DNA of 64,000 nucleotides, taken from contig CP136895.1 of NCBI GenBank assembly GCA_034359265.1, positions 1,056,501 to 1,120,500 on the forward strand. Direction: 5' to 3'. The notes under the pieces are model-generated. The model saw nothing but the letters and a program-made list of their open reading frames with translations, had not been told where the DNA came from and did no database searches. The position numbers and the translations under genes are program-made. Positions 38,346 to 50,100 of this stretch are shown piece by piece (position 1 is the stretch's first letter; the number at the start of each line of letters is the position of its first letter). The DNA is from Canna indica (lineage: Eukaryota > Streptophyta > Magnoliopsida > Zingiberales > Cannaceae).

Positions 38346-38874
38346 GCAGGAGCCGAGATCGAGTCCCCACTGCGATCAACGGCTGAGATCGTCTCCATCC
38401 CAGAGGAATCCATCCGCCAGAGGCGGCCACGGACCGGATGACCAAAGGGAAACGCCAGCCCAACATTATTAATTTATTATTGCCATTTTAAAAAATTGAA
38501 GGGTTCCTATTATTAAGTGCAGGTCATCAGCCACATCTCAGCCGTCGATTTACAATGAGCGCTTATTAAAAAATTATCGTTAAAAATAATTATAATTCAA
38601 ATTCTCGTGTCTGAATTCGTGGAAGGAAGACCGCGTGAGCTTCCAGCCTTCCACGTTAAGAATCCAGACTCATCGGCTGGAAGCTTCTCAACGTGCATCG
38701 AGTCAATGATCCACGAGTTCATTGTGATTCGCGTTCTCGCATCAAATCGTGAAGTCAGTTATGCAAATTTTTGCATTAAGATCCCTGATTAATATTTAAT
38801 GCTACCAAATTTGAATCGGATCTGGCTCAGTTTGTAATCCGTCCCGGGTTTTAGTATCAATTTTGTCCTTGATG

Positions 38875-39356
38875 TAGGGGTCAATCAAATCAAGATAACA
38901 AGGTTTAATTAGATAGAAGAGTGTCCAAAAATATATTTATATATTCATCACCTTAACAGATCCAGGTCAATTTATCAGGCTCAATAAATTTTAAATTGGA
39001 CTTGAGTTTGACCTGATAAAGAAAATAGGCTCATTTTAAAGTTTTTGCCTGATTTATTTTTTAAACTAGTCAGGCCAGGCCATATACAGATTAGGCCATA
39101 GGCCCTTGACAAACCGTCTGACCTTTTTCCACCTCTATTTGCAATGTATATTTTTGGATAATTAAATATGTTAGACCAATATTTTGTATTGGAAGCAGGC
39201 TTCGTTAACATGCCAGGCTAGGCCCATGAACAGGCTAAGCTCAGGCCAAAATTTAAGGCTATAACATGCTACAGGCCAAGCCCAGACCTATTTTCTACCA
39301 TATAGGTCTGGCCTGTTAAGGCGAAAGCTAGCCTGCCCTGGCCTATTTTCGCCCCT
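38875..39356. repeat. Probable hAT-like repeat rich in AGGCC/GGCCT words
   Basis: From about 38960 the sequence is full of aggc(c/t)agg, ggcctg and caggct words in both orientations (ggccaggccatata, caggctaggccc, ggcctgttaagg). It ends ttttcgcccctaa, whose reverse complement TTAGGGGCGAAAA resembles hAT ends. A TAGGGGTCAA at 38875 may be the left end, but the flanks do not match, so boundaries and class stay uncertain. Confidence 0.35.
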
Positions 39357-39361
39357 AATTG

Positions 39362-40170
39362 CAATCATCAATCTCAATATTTGTAGTAAATATTGAAGTT
39401 AATTTGAATATAGGCAGCAACTGTTCAAATATTAGTACCTGAAATCGAAACTAGTTCGGTTTCGATTATTCAACCGATAATCAAAACCAATTAATTTGCG
39501 TTCGGTTATAAATCGATTATTCGATTACTAACAAATTAGCAAACGAATAATCAATTGGGAAATTGGATTGTGAAATATCCAGATGTTATTATCCATGGAT
39601 AAGCGATAACTAAAATCGAAATATATGACCGATTTCGATTATCAATTATCCGATAGTCAATAATTAAAATCGAATCGAATTTGGGGATAGAGATATTATT
39701 TTTTTATATTTAAATATATATATATAATATTACAATATTTATTATTACATGCTAGTGTCACATGTAATAATAATAAACTTATCTGAAATTAGACATAAGA
39801 GCTACTATTGTGTTTAATTGTCCAAAAAAAATACATTTCAATCATTAATCTCAATATTGAATTTTGAATATGGATGGCAACAGTTCGAAAACTAGTATCT
39901 AAAAACGAAATTGGTTCAATTTCAATTATCGGTCGGATAATCGAAACTGATTAGTTCGGTTCAAATAGAATCAATTATTCGATTACTAATCGGTTAGTAA
40001 ACAAATAATCAGTTAAAAATTTAGATTATGAAATATCTAAAAATTATTAAAATAGTTAAATTATAGCGGTTTCAAATACCGATTGTTCACAGATAATTGA
40101 TAATCGAAATCGAAATATATAATCGATTATTCATGAATCGGTAAACAAAATCAAACCTAATTTGAGACAG
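39362..40170. repeat. Diverged tandem duplication of an AATCGAT-rich unit, about 475 bp
   Basis: The order atcatcaatctcaatatt, ataggcagcaactgttc, ctgaaatcgaaactag, cgattattcgattactaa, ttgtgaaatatcc from 39362 recurs from about 39838 as atcattaatctcaatatt, atggatggcaacagttcg, ctaaaaacgaaattgg, attattcgattactaatcgg, tatgaaatatc. Each unit resembles the AATCGGTT-rich repeats at 2177-3230. Confidence 0.65.
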
Positions 40171-40234
40171 ATACATTAATTTTTTCTATTTAAAATATAT
40201 AATATTTTTATCACGTACTAACTTGACACATGTG

Positions 40235-40237
<3 letters not shown>

Positions 40238-40273
<36 letters not shown>
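40238..40273. repeat. TA microsatellite, about 36 bases
   Basis: A (TA)18-type dinucleotide run in the intergenic region upstream of MSRA. It is a simple repeat. Confidence 0.85.
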
Positions 40274-40279
<6 letters not shown>

Positions 40280-40694
40280 ATTCAGATGTCATGTTAGCAT
40301 CTAACGACTGCATTGACGAATATCTAACGAATGGATACAATTGTTATCAATTTCAAAAGTTTGGGATAGATTAGAAAAAAAAATAAAAGTTTGAGTAGAT
40401 TTATTATAATGGCAAAAATTTGGTATAAATACATTGATTTCCTTTAAGTTTTTAAGATATATTAACTTATTGTGTCAATTTCCTAGTGATAATGGTGCGC
40501 ATCATGCCATAAACTGGAGATTTTCTGGCCCATGTTTAACCATCTACGAAGAGTTTGGGCCCTGTCTTTGGCATATGTTAAGATACCATACGTGTCAGTA
40601 AATTATGTGACATATAAACGTGTTCGCTGTTCTGAACGATACACGGACGCACGCAATCGAGTTTCTCCTTCAATTGTTGATTCGATGTCACTTG

Positions 40695-40702
40695 TATAAA
40701 AG
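40695..40702 (+). promoter_or_regulatory. TATA box candidate of MSRA
   Basis: TATAAAAG lies 277 bases upstream of the MSRA start codon, just after an AT-rich repeat region and before a sharp rise in GC content. The match is seen; its use as the promoter is inferred. Confidence 0.45.
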
Positions 40703-40978
40703 TGGAGCTCGTTATTCCAACCAAAATCCACCACGCGTCCACCATCAACCAAACACGCACTTTTGTTCTCAGCAGCTCCGCCGGTCCCCAACCACGCTTT
40801 CATCCACCTGCCGGCCAATGACTAGGCTTTCTCCCTTCCCACGCCACCGTCACTGTGGCCCCGCACTCGTCGGTTCCCCTCGTCGAGTCGTAGTTCTTTC
40901 CTCTTCCTCCTCTCATATTTCCCCATAAAGCCCTCGCCTTTCTGCGTAATTTCAAGCTTGACCCCTCGCCTCGACTCC

Positions 40979-43900
40979 ATGAGCTGGCTTGGAAAGTTAG
41001 GGTTCGGCCTCGGAGGCAGGGCGGCGACGGAGGCGTCGTCTGCGATCGCGCAGGGTCCCGATGACGACGTTCCAGCCGTCGGGCAGGAGTTCGCGCAGTT
41101 CGGCGCTGGCTGCTTCTGGAGCGTCGAGCTCGCCTTCCAGCGGGTGCCCGGAGTGAGCAGGACGGAGGTCGGCTACAGCCAGGGGACCCTCCATGAGCCC
41201 ACCTACGAGGACGTGTGCACTGGGGCAACCAACCACGCCGAGGTGGTCCGCGTGCAGTTCGACCCTCGCGAGTGCAGCTACGAGGACCTGCTGCAAGAGT
41301 TCTGGGCGCGGCATGACCCCACGACCGTCAACCGCCAGGTGAAATCTTTGAGCACATGCAGAAATTTGAAACTTCAATTTGATTGATTTTTTTCCTTCTA
41401 TAATTATAGTTTTTGTTGGATTGAGTTGCTGTTCGTACGTAACTATCGATAAATTTTATTTTATTGATAATATGATCTAGGTGGGCCTTCTGATTATTGT
41501 GTAAGCAGGCAGGCAGCTCTTGTTGTAAGAACCATGTTTTTTCATATAACCGTTGGCATGAATGTCAAAATTAAGGTCATCTTGGTAACAACAATTCCAT
41601 GTTAGATTGATTTGAAATTCTGTCATAGTCATAAAATTCTGTGAAATATATGCTTAGCGAGCCAGAAAAGTTTGATTTTTGGTTGGCATATGGATAGCTT
41701 CCCCATGGCATTATTTGATAGATAACCAAAGAACTCAATGGACAAATTTGCAGGGTTTCTCAAGAAATAAAAACTTCTTCGTTTGCATAATGGTTCTGTA
41801 GGATTATGGTACAGTTGCAGAAATGTAAAACGACATTTCCTTAGAAAGTTCACATGTATTTCTGATTTATCCAGTGGAAGTGATGTAAGGACTCCGTGAC
41901 TTTTTAATTACGCTTAGTATCTGTGCTCACTACTTTAGTTGGTGTATATATTTGTAAAGAAGATTTCGTTGTTAATTCAGAGTTTCCGAGGTGGAAGCAA
42001 GCTAAAAAGAATTAGATGACCGTTCTTAATCATATAGGAAGTGGATAGCTTGTTTATTTCCCCAGTTATATCAATGAGGGTTGCTCTTAATCTTTTGACT
42101 TCCAACGAGAGATAGAGGTTTCCTTTTATGTGTTTCTGGATAAAAGAAGTTGTTCCCTCCTTATTATCTGGTTTGCTGTTTGTTCAAGATTTAAAAAGCT
42201 TGGACTCTTCAGACAATTTATTTCATACCGAGGGCAGCCATTCTGGGTATCAGTGCTATGTCAACTCCAAATTATTTGTCTGGTTAATTGAAACATCAAT
42301 AATACGCCTATTTTTGGAGTATTACTGCCGGCAGAAATTCCTAAAAAATGAAGATGGTATAACACTTGGGAATGGATTAGATTAACAAAGGGCAGAAATC
42401 CTATGGATTATCTTTTACAGCAATGGATTATGTACCTAAGTGGAAAAGAAAGTCCAACGAACAAGTTGCAATAGGCATTTTGTTAAGATGCAAGAAGTTG
42501 GATCAAGTTGACATTGGAACTTGATACTGGACAAGATCACCTAATTCTGATCAAAGTGTGCTAGTGTGATTCTCCTTCACTGGGAAAAAATTAAACTGCT
42601 GATAGTGACAAAGATAATATGTTAGACGTCCCACAGTAGAAATATATCTCCTTGCTAAGTTGGTCTATAGTATAAGGTAAGAAGAATGAAGATATGATGG
42701 CTATCTAGGAGGTCTGTATTTATCATCAGCATGATGGTTGCAATATTTCTCTAAGATAAGAAGAATGAAGATATGTTGCTCTGTAGAAGATTCCTTGAGA
42801 TACCTGTTATATTATTAGCTGCTGTTTGTTCAATTGGCAAATGCTGTGTTTTTTTGGGTAGATGCTAATGTTCTATATTAGCCAATTTATATCTGTAGTT
42901 CAACTATTATTTCATCCAGATGGGGAAAATCATTTGCTTTAGTTTATGTTTAGAGAACTGCTTGTTCACTGTTGAAGTGGGTCATCCACCAAGAAATGTT
43001 GTTTTTGTTGAGGTGGATCATGCATCAATCTTGTAAAAATAACAAGAAACATCATGCAGTCCCCGTAGCAATATGGACTTATGGTTAGATGGCAATGCTA
43101 GATGTAGCAAAATTACTCAATATTGTTATATACTGCAGTGAAATCAGACCACAATAATTGTATGGACTCATTATGTCTATCATACAAGGAAGCATTCTGT
43201 GCCTTCTTGTATTATATTGGGGAAAGTCAAGACAGACCAAGTAAGTTATTGTTGCTGCTGCTGGTTAGATTTGTATTATATTTTGGGTTTGAGATGTTAA
43301 AGAGCCATATGTACTTGTAACTAGCCTGTGCCATGCTTGTTGATGAATGCTATATGCATATGGCATGTTGCCATGAGCATAATAACCTTCCATTGATTTA
43401 TCGAGTATCAACTAAAAATCTCATTAGTATTATATTTTATTTGGGAAAAAAACAGTTATTTTCTATGCACTGGCACACTGTGCCAACTGCCCATATGAGA
43501 GGTACATCAACCTTCTTGTTAGGATATAATCACTCGGATACTTCTCTTATTATATGAACTAATAATTTGTTATTGCCATGTGTATTGAGATTTCTCAGTA
43601 AAATTATTGCAATCAGATTTTTTTTGGTTCAAGATGTATTTCATTTCTATGCTTTCAAGACTATTATAAATGGCGCATGAAGCAACAAGCTGGAAGAGTT
43701 TTTCATTTTTGACTCTTCTTGTGCGTGTTCTGCTGGAATTCGTTGAAACTGTTACAACTTGAAGTGTCAATGATAATATATGGGTAAACCAAAGACTCAA
43801 GCTTCAGTTTCAGAGTTACAAATCCAAGAACCTACGACTAAGATAGCATGTTGTTTTGTAGAAACATTAAGTTGAAGGACTAATTTACTCTCATTAATCT

Positions 43901-44348
43901 TTCAAATATTTGAGATGATATTTCTAAGCTTTGCACCTCTTTTTTCAAAAAATCAAGAAGTTGATACTCAGATGCATTTTACTCACCAACACTCGAAGCG
44001 TGTACATCTTCAGCAAGCAGTAATCTTGATATAATTGGCAATTGGCATTCAAATTGTTGGAAAATCTGCTTACCTACTGTTTACACATGCATGCAGGGGA
44101 ATGATGTTGGGACCCAATATCGCTCTGGAATATATTTCTATACACCAGAACAGGAGAAAGCTGCCAGGGAATCTATGGAGAAGCACCAGGAGGCCTTAAA
44201 CAGGAAGATTGTGACCGAAATCCTTCCTGCAAAAAAATTCTACAGAGCAGAGGAGTATCACCAGCAGTATCTGGAGAAAGGTGGGCGCTTCGGTTCCAAA
44301 CAGTCTGCTGATAAAGGTTGTACTGACCCAATTCGCTGCTACGGATGA
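40979..44348 (+). CDS. MSRA: Peptide methionine sulfoxide reductase A (MSRA)
   Basis: Reduces methionine-S-sulfoxide in proteins back to methionine, using thioredoxin as electron donor. Two exons, 40979-41338 and 44097-44348, give 612 nt, 203 residues, with a phase-0 junction (CCAG|GTGAAA ... TGCAG|GGGAAT). Motifs: FGAGCFW with catalytic Cys45, [29 protein letters not shown], and a C-terminal [11 protein letters not shown] with resolving-type cysteines. The start was set at the ATG at 40979; an upstream in-frame reading begins at a TTG. The N-terminus [13 protein letters not shown] is short and not clearly a transit peptide, so a cytosolic form is likely. Exon 1 is strikingly GC-rich; exon 2 and the 2758-bp intron are AT-rich. 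The frame is intact. Confidence 0.95.
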
Positions 44349-46560
44349 AACTATAGCACTGGCTGTTTCGTTTTTAGCCAAGTTTTATACAGGTATTGCT
44401 GTTTAAGATGTAAGTAACACATAACTCTAGTCTGGAACTGTCCTTATCTATGGTGTGTATTACTTCTAACCACTTGGAGCTCGAGTCTAACTATGTGCTA
44501 ATCTTACAAGTTTATTTAATACTGTGTGATGCTCGATGAACATATTGTGAATAGAGTATTGTTGTGGACTGTGAGGTTCAGGCATTGCATTGTGATTATT
44601 CATAGCTTGGTTATGATTTTTAAAGTAAAATGTTTGGAAATAACTGTAGTGTATGAATGATGGTTTGCCTAGCTTTTAAGATGCACACTTCTTGTGCTGG
44701 CATAAAGTAGTTTATTTCTATGAATGAGAATGATCATGGACACTATCAGTAGTGGATGCTGCCATGCCACTAAAAAGCACACTGTGGTCATGAGGGCTAT
44801 CAATCTACTTGTTTGCTTTTCTAAAGCAGCAATGGGCACACTACATCTCAAAAGCTGATCCTTGGAATAAGTTGGAGTTGGGATTTTAAGTGCATATGGG
44901 TTGGCCTTGTTCCTCTGATGCCATTAGTGATGGCCCTCTCCTTGTGTCATTTCTTCTTCCCAGCACCATCATCTGTTAGGAAGTTTGTTTTTTCAAACTC
45001 AAACTGGTTGAACCATTGTTTTTTAACCTGAACTGGTCGTCGAACTGGACCAGCCACCTGTTCATGGGTAAGCCAGTGCCCGACTGGTTCAATCGATTCG
45101 GGAGAAATAATATTATATTAATTTTTTAAAATCTGAATATGAATTTTTAAAATTTTTCAAAATCGAATATAGTCTTTAAAATTTTCGAAATCAAAATCGA
45201 ATTAAAAAAATTCTCATTATATATTTTGATTAAAATTCTTAAAAGTGGCAATTTGATCATGAAAATATATTTTAAAATCTCTAAAAAATTACAAAAGATC
45301 TAAACTAGTGAATAATTTCTCATTATATCTTTTGACTAAAATTCTTAAAAGTGGCAATTTAATCATGAAAATATATTTTAAAATCTCTAAAAAATTACAA
45401 AAGATCTAAACTAGTGAATGAAATAGAGCTATAATTTGAATCAACGAAATTAGTGTGTACAGGACTCTTAAAAGTTGTCCATTGATAATGAAAATATATT
45501 CTAAAATTCTTAAAAAATCACAATACTATTTTTGCCGGGGACATCGAGTTATCACTTTTCTCTCTGTTAGCTGGCTGCTCGACAACTATGGTTCTAATAT
45601 ATACACTCTTCTACGCACCCCAATATATTATTTTTCTAAATCCAAATGAATGAAACGAGGTCCATGAATCAATCAAATTGTATATGAGCTCCATCAAAAC
45701 TCTAAAAGAACGAGTTTTAGTGAAAGAGTATATTAGAACTTTTCTTATTTTGGTTCTGGATCTGATAATTTTGAACATCATATTTAATTTTTAGACATTT
45801 CGAAAATTTATATACTGGTTTAGTGAAATTACTGGTTATACATTTGGATTTGGATATGTTGGAAACCAAGCAAACCAGTCTCCTGCGGTGCGCCACGTGC
45901 GCTTATGTGGCTCGATTGATCCGATACCTGGAAAGGAGAATAAATTAAAGTTGCATCGATGATAACGATGCATGCCTTCATTTCGAGATCATTAATAACG
46001 ACATCAAAACAATAACAACTAAACTGGTATGCGACGAGATTAGCGCACATGCATGAAAAGAATAATAATTTAGTAGCTAACCTACCATCATAAAACCCAA
46101 TTGGATAATTAACTTCATTATTATTAAATCTCATGTTCGTTTTTAATAATGCGAATAATAATTGAAGATTTTTAATAATAATATGTTAAAAGATAATTAA
46201 CGTAAAAAGGGTTAAACCATCGACTGCGTGAATTATTTGAACTTAAAAGTCTTAAAGAGATGCTGCAGTTGCCAGTTGGACAGACGCACACTTTTTCTTG
46301 CTTTCTTTTTTTGGGTTGACATGTGTAATGTCGCGAATAAGGTCAAGAACTTAACATTAATTAGTCTTCATGAGCCACGTGACTTCCACGTGGATAACAC
46401 CTAAGCGGTCATGTCGACATGTATTTATATTATTGAATTAATTAATTAAAAGGCCACTAAGTAGTAAGTAGTATCAGTGAATTGTGATTTTATTTTTTTT
46501 CGGAGCCTTAAAAATATTGTAATAATTATTATTTTTTAAAAAAAGTATAAAGGGAATTAA
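44349..46560. other. Intergenic between MSRA and the ELMO gene, repeats only
   Basis: A repeat-like patch at about 44990-45130 carries alternating aactggttgaacc and cgaactggacc words. A tandem duplication follows at 45211-45420. The minus-strand ORF at 45829-46134 (101 codons) has no recognised domain. The remainder is AT-rich. No gene is supported. Confidence 0.5.
45211..45420. repeat. Two near-perfect tandem copies of a 105-bp AT-rich unit
   Basis: A unit beginning ttctcattatat and ending gatctaaactagtgaat occurs at about 45211-45315 and again at 45316-45420 with only a few substitutions. A third, partial echo (gaaaatatattctaaaattc) follows near 45489. No termini of a transposon were seen. 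Confidence 0.8.
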
Positions 46561-47100
46561 ATATAAGATTCGCCGTCTGAACGAGCGTGCGATAAAAGGT
46601 TTACGAGCAGAGAAAAGGTGCGATAAAAGGAAAGAGAGGAAACAAGAAATGATGCAACGGCGAGACGAACCGCCTCGAATCCTATTTGTGGAAAATGTGA
46701 GAGAAGCCCAACGAAGAGAACGAGAGGAAGTCCCAACGCCCGCCAGCCTCCTCTCTTCTCTTATCTCCCCCCTCCGGCGACCTCGAAAGCCCCGCGCATC
46801 TCCTTCTCTTTTGGTTCTTTCTCGGAGCCCCTACCAGCGAAGAACATCTTCCATTCCGTGGCCCCTGTTGAGAGAGGTTCGCACTTTCTTTCGATCTGGT
46901 TCTGCTTTTTCTTCTGGAAGGGAGAACTGTAGGTCGATTCTCAGCCGTGGTTCCTCAGAGGGCTTTCCGGAGGAATTGCGGCGATGGCGATCGATTCTTG
47001 GGGTGCTCGGAGGTCGGGGCCTTGATTTGGCCGCTGGGTTGGAGATGCTGGTTTGGGTTCGCAATTTTAGATGCGCTAGGGGAGGTGGCCGAGAGTGGAT
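46561..47100 (+). promoter_or_regulatory. Leader and promoter of the ELMO gene
   Basis: An AT-to-GC transition occurs at about 46640. Two gataaaagg words (about 46591 and 46623) are weak TATA-like sites. The region 46730-47100 is CT-rich then GC-rich, as expected for a 5' leader. ORFs here (46649-47125, 46947-47273, 46831-47256) are in other frames from the ELMO start at 47101 and look like leader shadows, although they could act as upstream ORFs. Confidence 0.4.
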
Positions 47101-50100
47101 ATGGAGAGGAACGGAGTGGCGGTGAGGAGAATTTCTCAGGGGCCGCATCGAGGGAACGCCTACAATCCAGCACCTGGTATGCAGAACAATTATCTCCTGC
47201 AATGGTGCTATATTATCTCTTTCTCTTCTTTTCCGTGAATCTTCGAAGTACCTCATTTTTTAAAGCATTATAGATGCTTGGACATTCGGATGTTGGTGTC
47301 ATAATTGTGTTTTTAATATGCAAGCTTTTAGGTTTCGCATTTTCTTTTTCTGCTTTTTTAAAATCACTTTTAGCAATTGTTTACTCTCTTAGATCCACGA
47401 GTGAATTTCGGCATTGGTTTGAATTTGCATATAAGTTTTCACCATGGTTTGTAGGGGTGTGCATCGGTCGGTTAACCGAACTGATGGGCTATAATTCATG
47501 TTAACCATTTACCGAACCTAACCGACCGAATTAACCGAAAAAATCCGGTTCGGTTAACCAATCGAAATTACCAAATAAAATTAGATAAATACATAAACAT
47601 CAAGATTCAAACTGCAAACCTCCCAAATAAATGTGCAGCCCTTAACCACTGTACTGAATATTATTTGTTAATATCTCCTACTAAGTTTATTATATTTATA
47701 ACTATAACTTAAAACAATAAAAAACAACATTACTGAGATTTGAACCTTGGCATTCTAGATAGTAGCAAGGGAACTTAACCAATGCAACAGATAACCCAAT
47801 GCTGTATAGTTTTATATATTTTTTTTATACTTAATATAGGATTCAGTTAATTCGGTAAATTAACCGAACCATCGGTTAATTTACCGAATTGAAAACCGAA
47901 ATCCTAATTTTTTTTTTAACCGAAAACTGAACCGAAATTAATTCGGTAAATTCGGTTCGGTTAAATCGGTTTCGGTTCGGTCGGTTTTGGTTCAGTTTCG
48001 GTGAATCGGGGAATCCTACTCACCCCTAATGGTTTGTTTCCTTGAACTCATTAACTTTTGTTGTCTATACGCTATAGGGGCTGTCGGATCAACAGCTTGG
48101 ATTGGAAAAGGTTTTTCATGCGTTTGTGCCCACGGAATAGAAAATGATCATAGTTTGACATTCGATATAACATTTCCTGAGGTACCTCCTTATTAATGTG
48201 AAGTATTTTATTGTTAGTTTATTTAACGTATATCAATTTACTGAGTGACTTAAATGACCATTTTCTTGGTGGTAGAAAGTATTTGGATGTTTCAGGCAGG
48301 TGACTTTTATAGTCCCTACCATTCAATCATAACAAATGTTTGATCAACATCAATATGCAGCAATGTGAGCATAAATGTTTCTTTGCTACTATTCTGAATT
48401 TAGAACATAGTTTTGAAAAGTGTTTCTTATGAGTGTGAAGTGTGGACTTGGGATCAAGTCTCATATGCTATAAGCATCAGTAAATGCAAACTAGCCGCTT
48501 ATGTGGCTGCTCATCACTTATTGTATTATAGTTTTGTGATTATAGTAATTTTTAAACAGAGACCACATACCGCTTACATAAGAGGTGTGTGTGGAAACCT
48601 TGGTTTTGGCTGCATGCTTACTTGTATCTCTGCTTTGGGAAATTATCTTGTAATGCCTAAATAAGATCTTCATTTTTTTTTTCGTTTTCATTACTTATCC
48701 TTGACAAAACATGCATTGCAACTAGCTTTATGTCTACAACATTAGCCATGTGCTAGCCAATCTTGTGGCAATATTTCTTTGACATTAGTTGACCCAAGTG
48801 CCAGTACCCTGATGGTACGATTAACTCAACACTGCTTGTAATGATTATAATACCTGAAGAATGTTATACAGTACTACTGGTTTATCAGTTATAAGTGTAT
48901 GCATAGAAATCCTTAGATCTCATAATATCTAGCCCGTCACTTAATCCTGGGTCAACTTTCTCTGCTTTCTTTCAGGCATGGAGTGTTTATCAGTTATAAG
49001 TGTTTGCATAGAAATCCTTAGATCTCATGTTATCTAGCCCGTACTTAACCCTGGGGTCAACTTTCTCTGCTTTCTTTCAGGCATGGAGTAGATACATTTC
49101 CTTTACATTGTCAGGCTTTTTGTTATGAGATGTTTTTCATCAATATCACCCACTCCATATCCTTCGATCTTATTTTAAGCCCGTCATTTACTCCTGGGTG
49201 CAACTTTCTCTGTTTTCTTTGAGTGACAGAGTAGATATGTTTCTTTATACATTGTCGGACTCTTTCTTATGCAATATGTTCTTCATTAATATCATTTATT
49301 TTATATGATGAATTTCTTCTTGGCTTTAAAAGTTGGAAGCTAAATGGAAATGCTGAATTTACATGTGCAGGAACAATCCTTGAATAGGTTACAAAGCCGC
49401 ATAGATGTTGTTTACGATAGTTCAAAGAAAGAGCATCAGGTACTTACCCTAGAAATGCAATCTATAAAGTTTTCATGTCTAGACTATAATGGTCAGCCTT
49501 TGGTATTCATTTTTTACCGCACTAAATTGTTTATTTACTTACCCTAACTGTAAATAATAAACCATTGAAGTTCTTCTTGGCAATGTAGTAATCTTTTATT
49601 CAAGGTAATTGTAGTTAGCAATTGATCTTTTGTGCTTTGGAAACTTGGGAAATCATCTGCAGACCATAAAATGTGATATTTTTCATCAATATTGTTGATG
49701 GAATTTAGAAGCACATGATATTTTAAACAATATTATGTCCTCTTAGTATCTCATCTCAGTTCACTTGTATTTCTAGGAAGCTTTAAGGGCTTTATGGTAT
49801 GCTGCTTATCCTGGAGTGGAACTCCTTGGTTTAGTATCCGATCAATGGAAAAATATGGGGTGGCAAGGAAAAGATCCTTCCACAGATTTTAGGTATTCAT
49901 GCTTTGTTGCCTTGTTGTTGAGCTAGTTCCAACTTCCATTTTCCATTTGTCTGTACTTTGAAAGATCCAGAAATTATCTTTTCTTCTTATATTGCAGGGG
50001 TGGTGGTTTCATATCTGTAGAAAACCTATTATTCTTTGCTAGAAACTATCCTGTAAGTTGTTTCCCTTTTGTGCTATCTAAACCGGCAAAGTACAAACAC

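Noticed and set aside
46649..47273. ORFs of 158, 141 and 108 codons before the ELMO coding start
   Set aside because: They are out of frame with all ELMO exons, lack domains, and coincide with the CT- and GC-rich leader. They may at most be upstream ORFs.
48883..49090. Extra ELMO exons ending at the duplicated ctttcaggcatgg sites
   Set aside because: Exons 2 and 3 already join in phase and match the family. Open reading across the duplicated units is short and carries no ELMO similarity.
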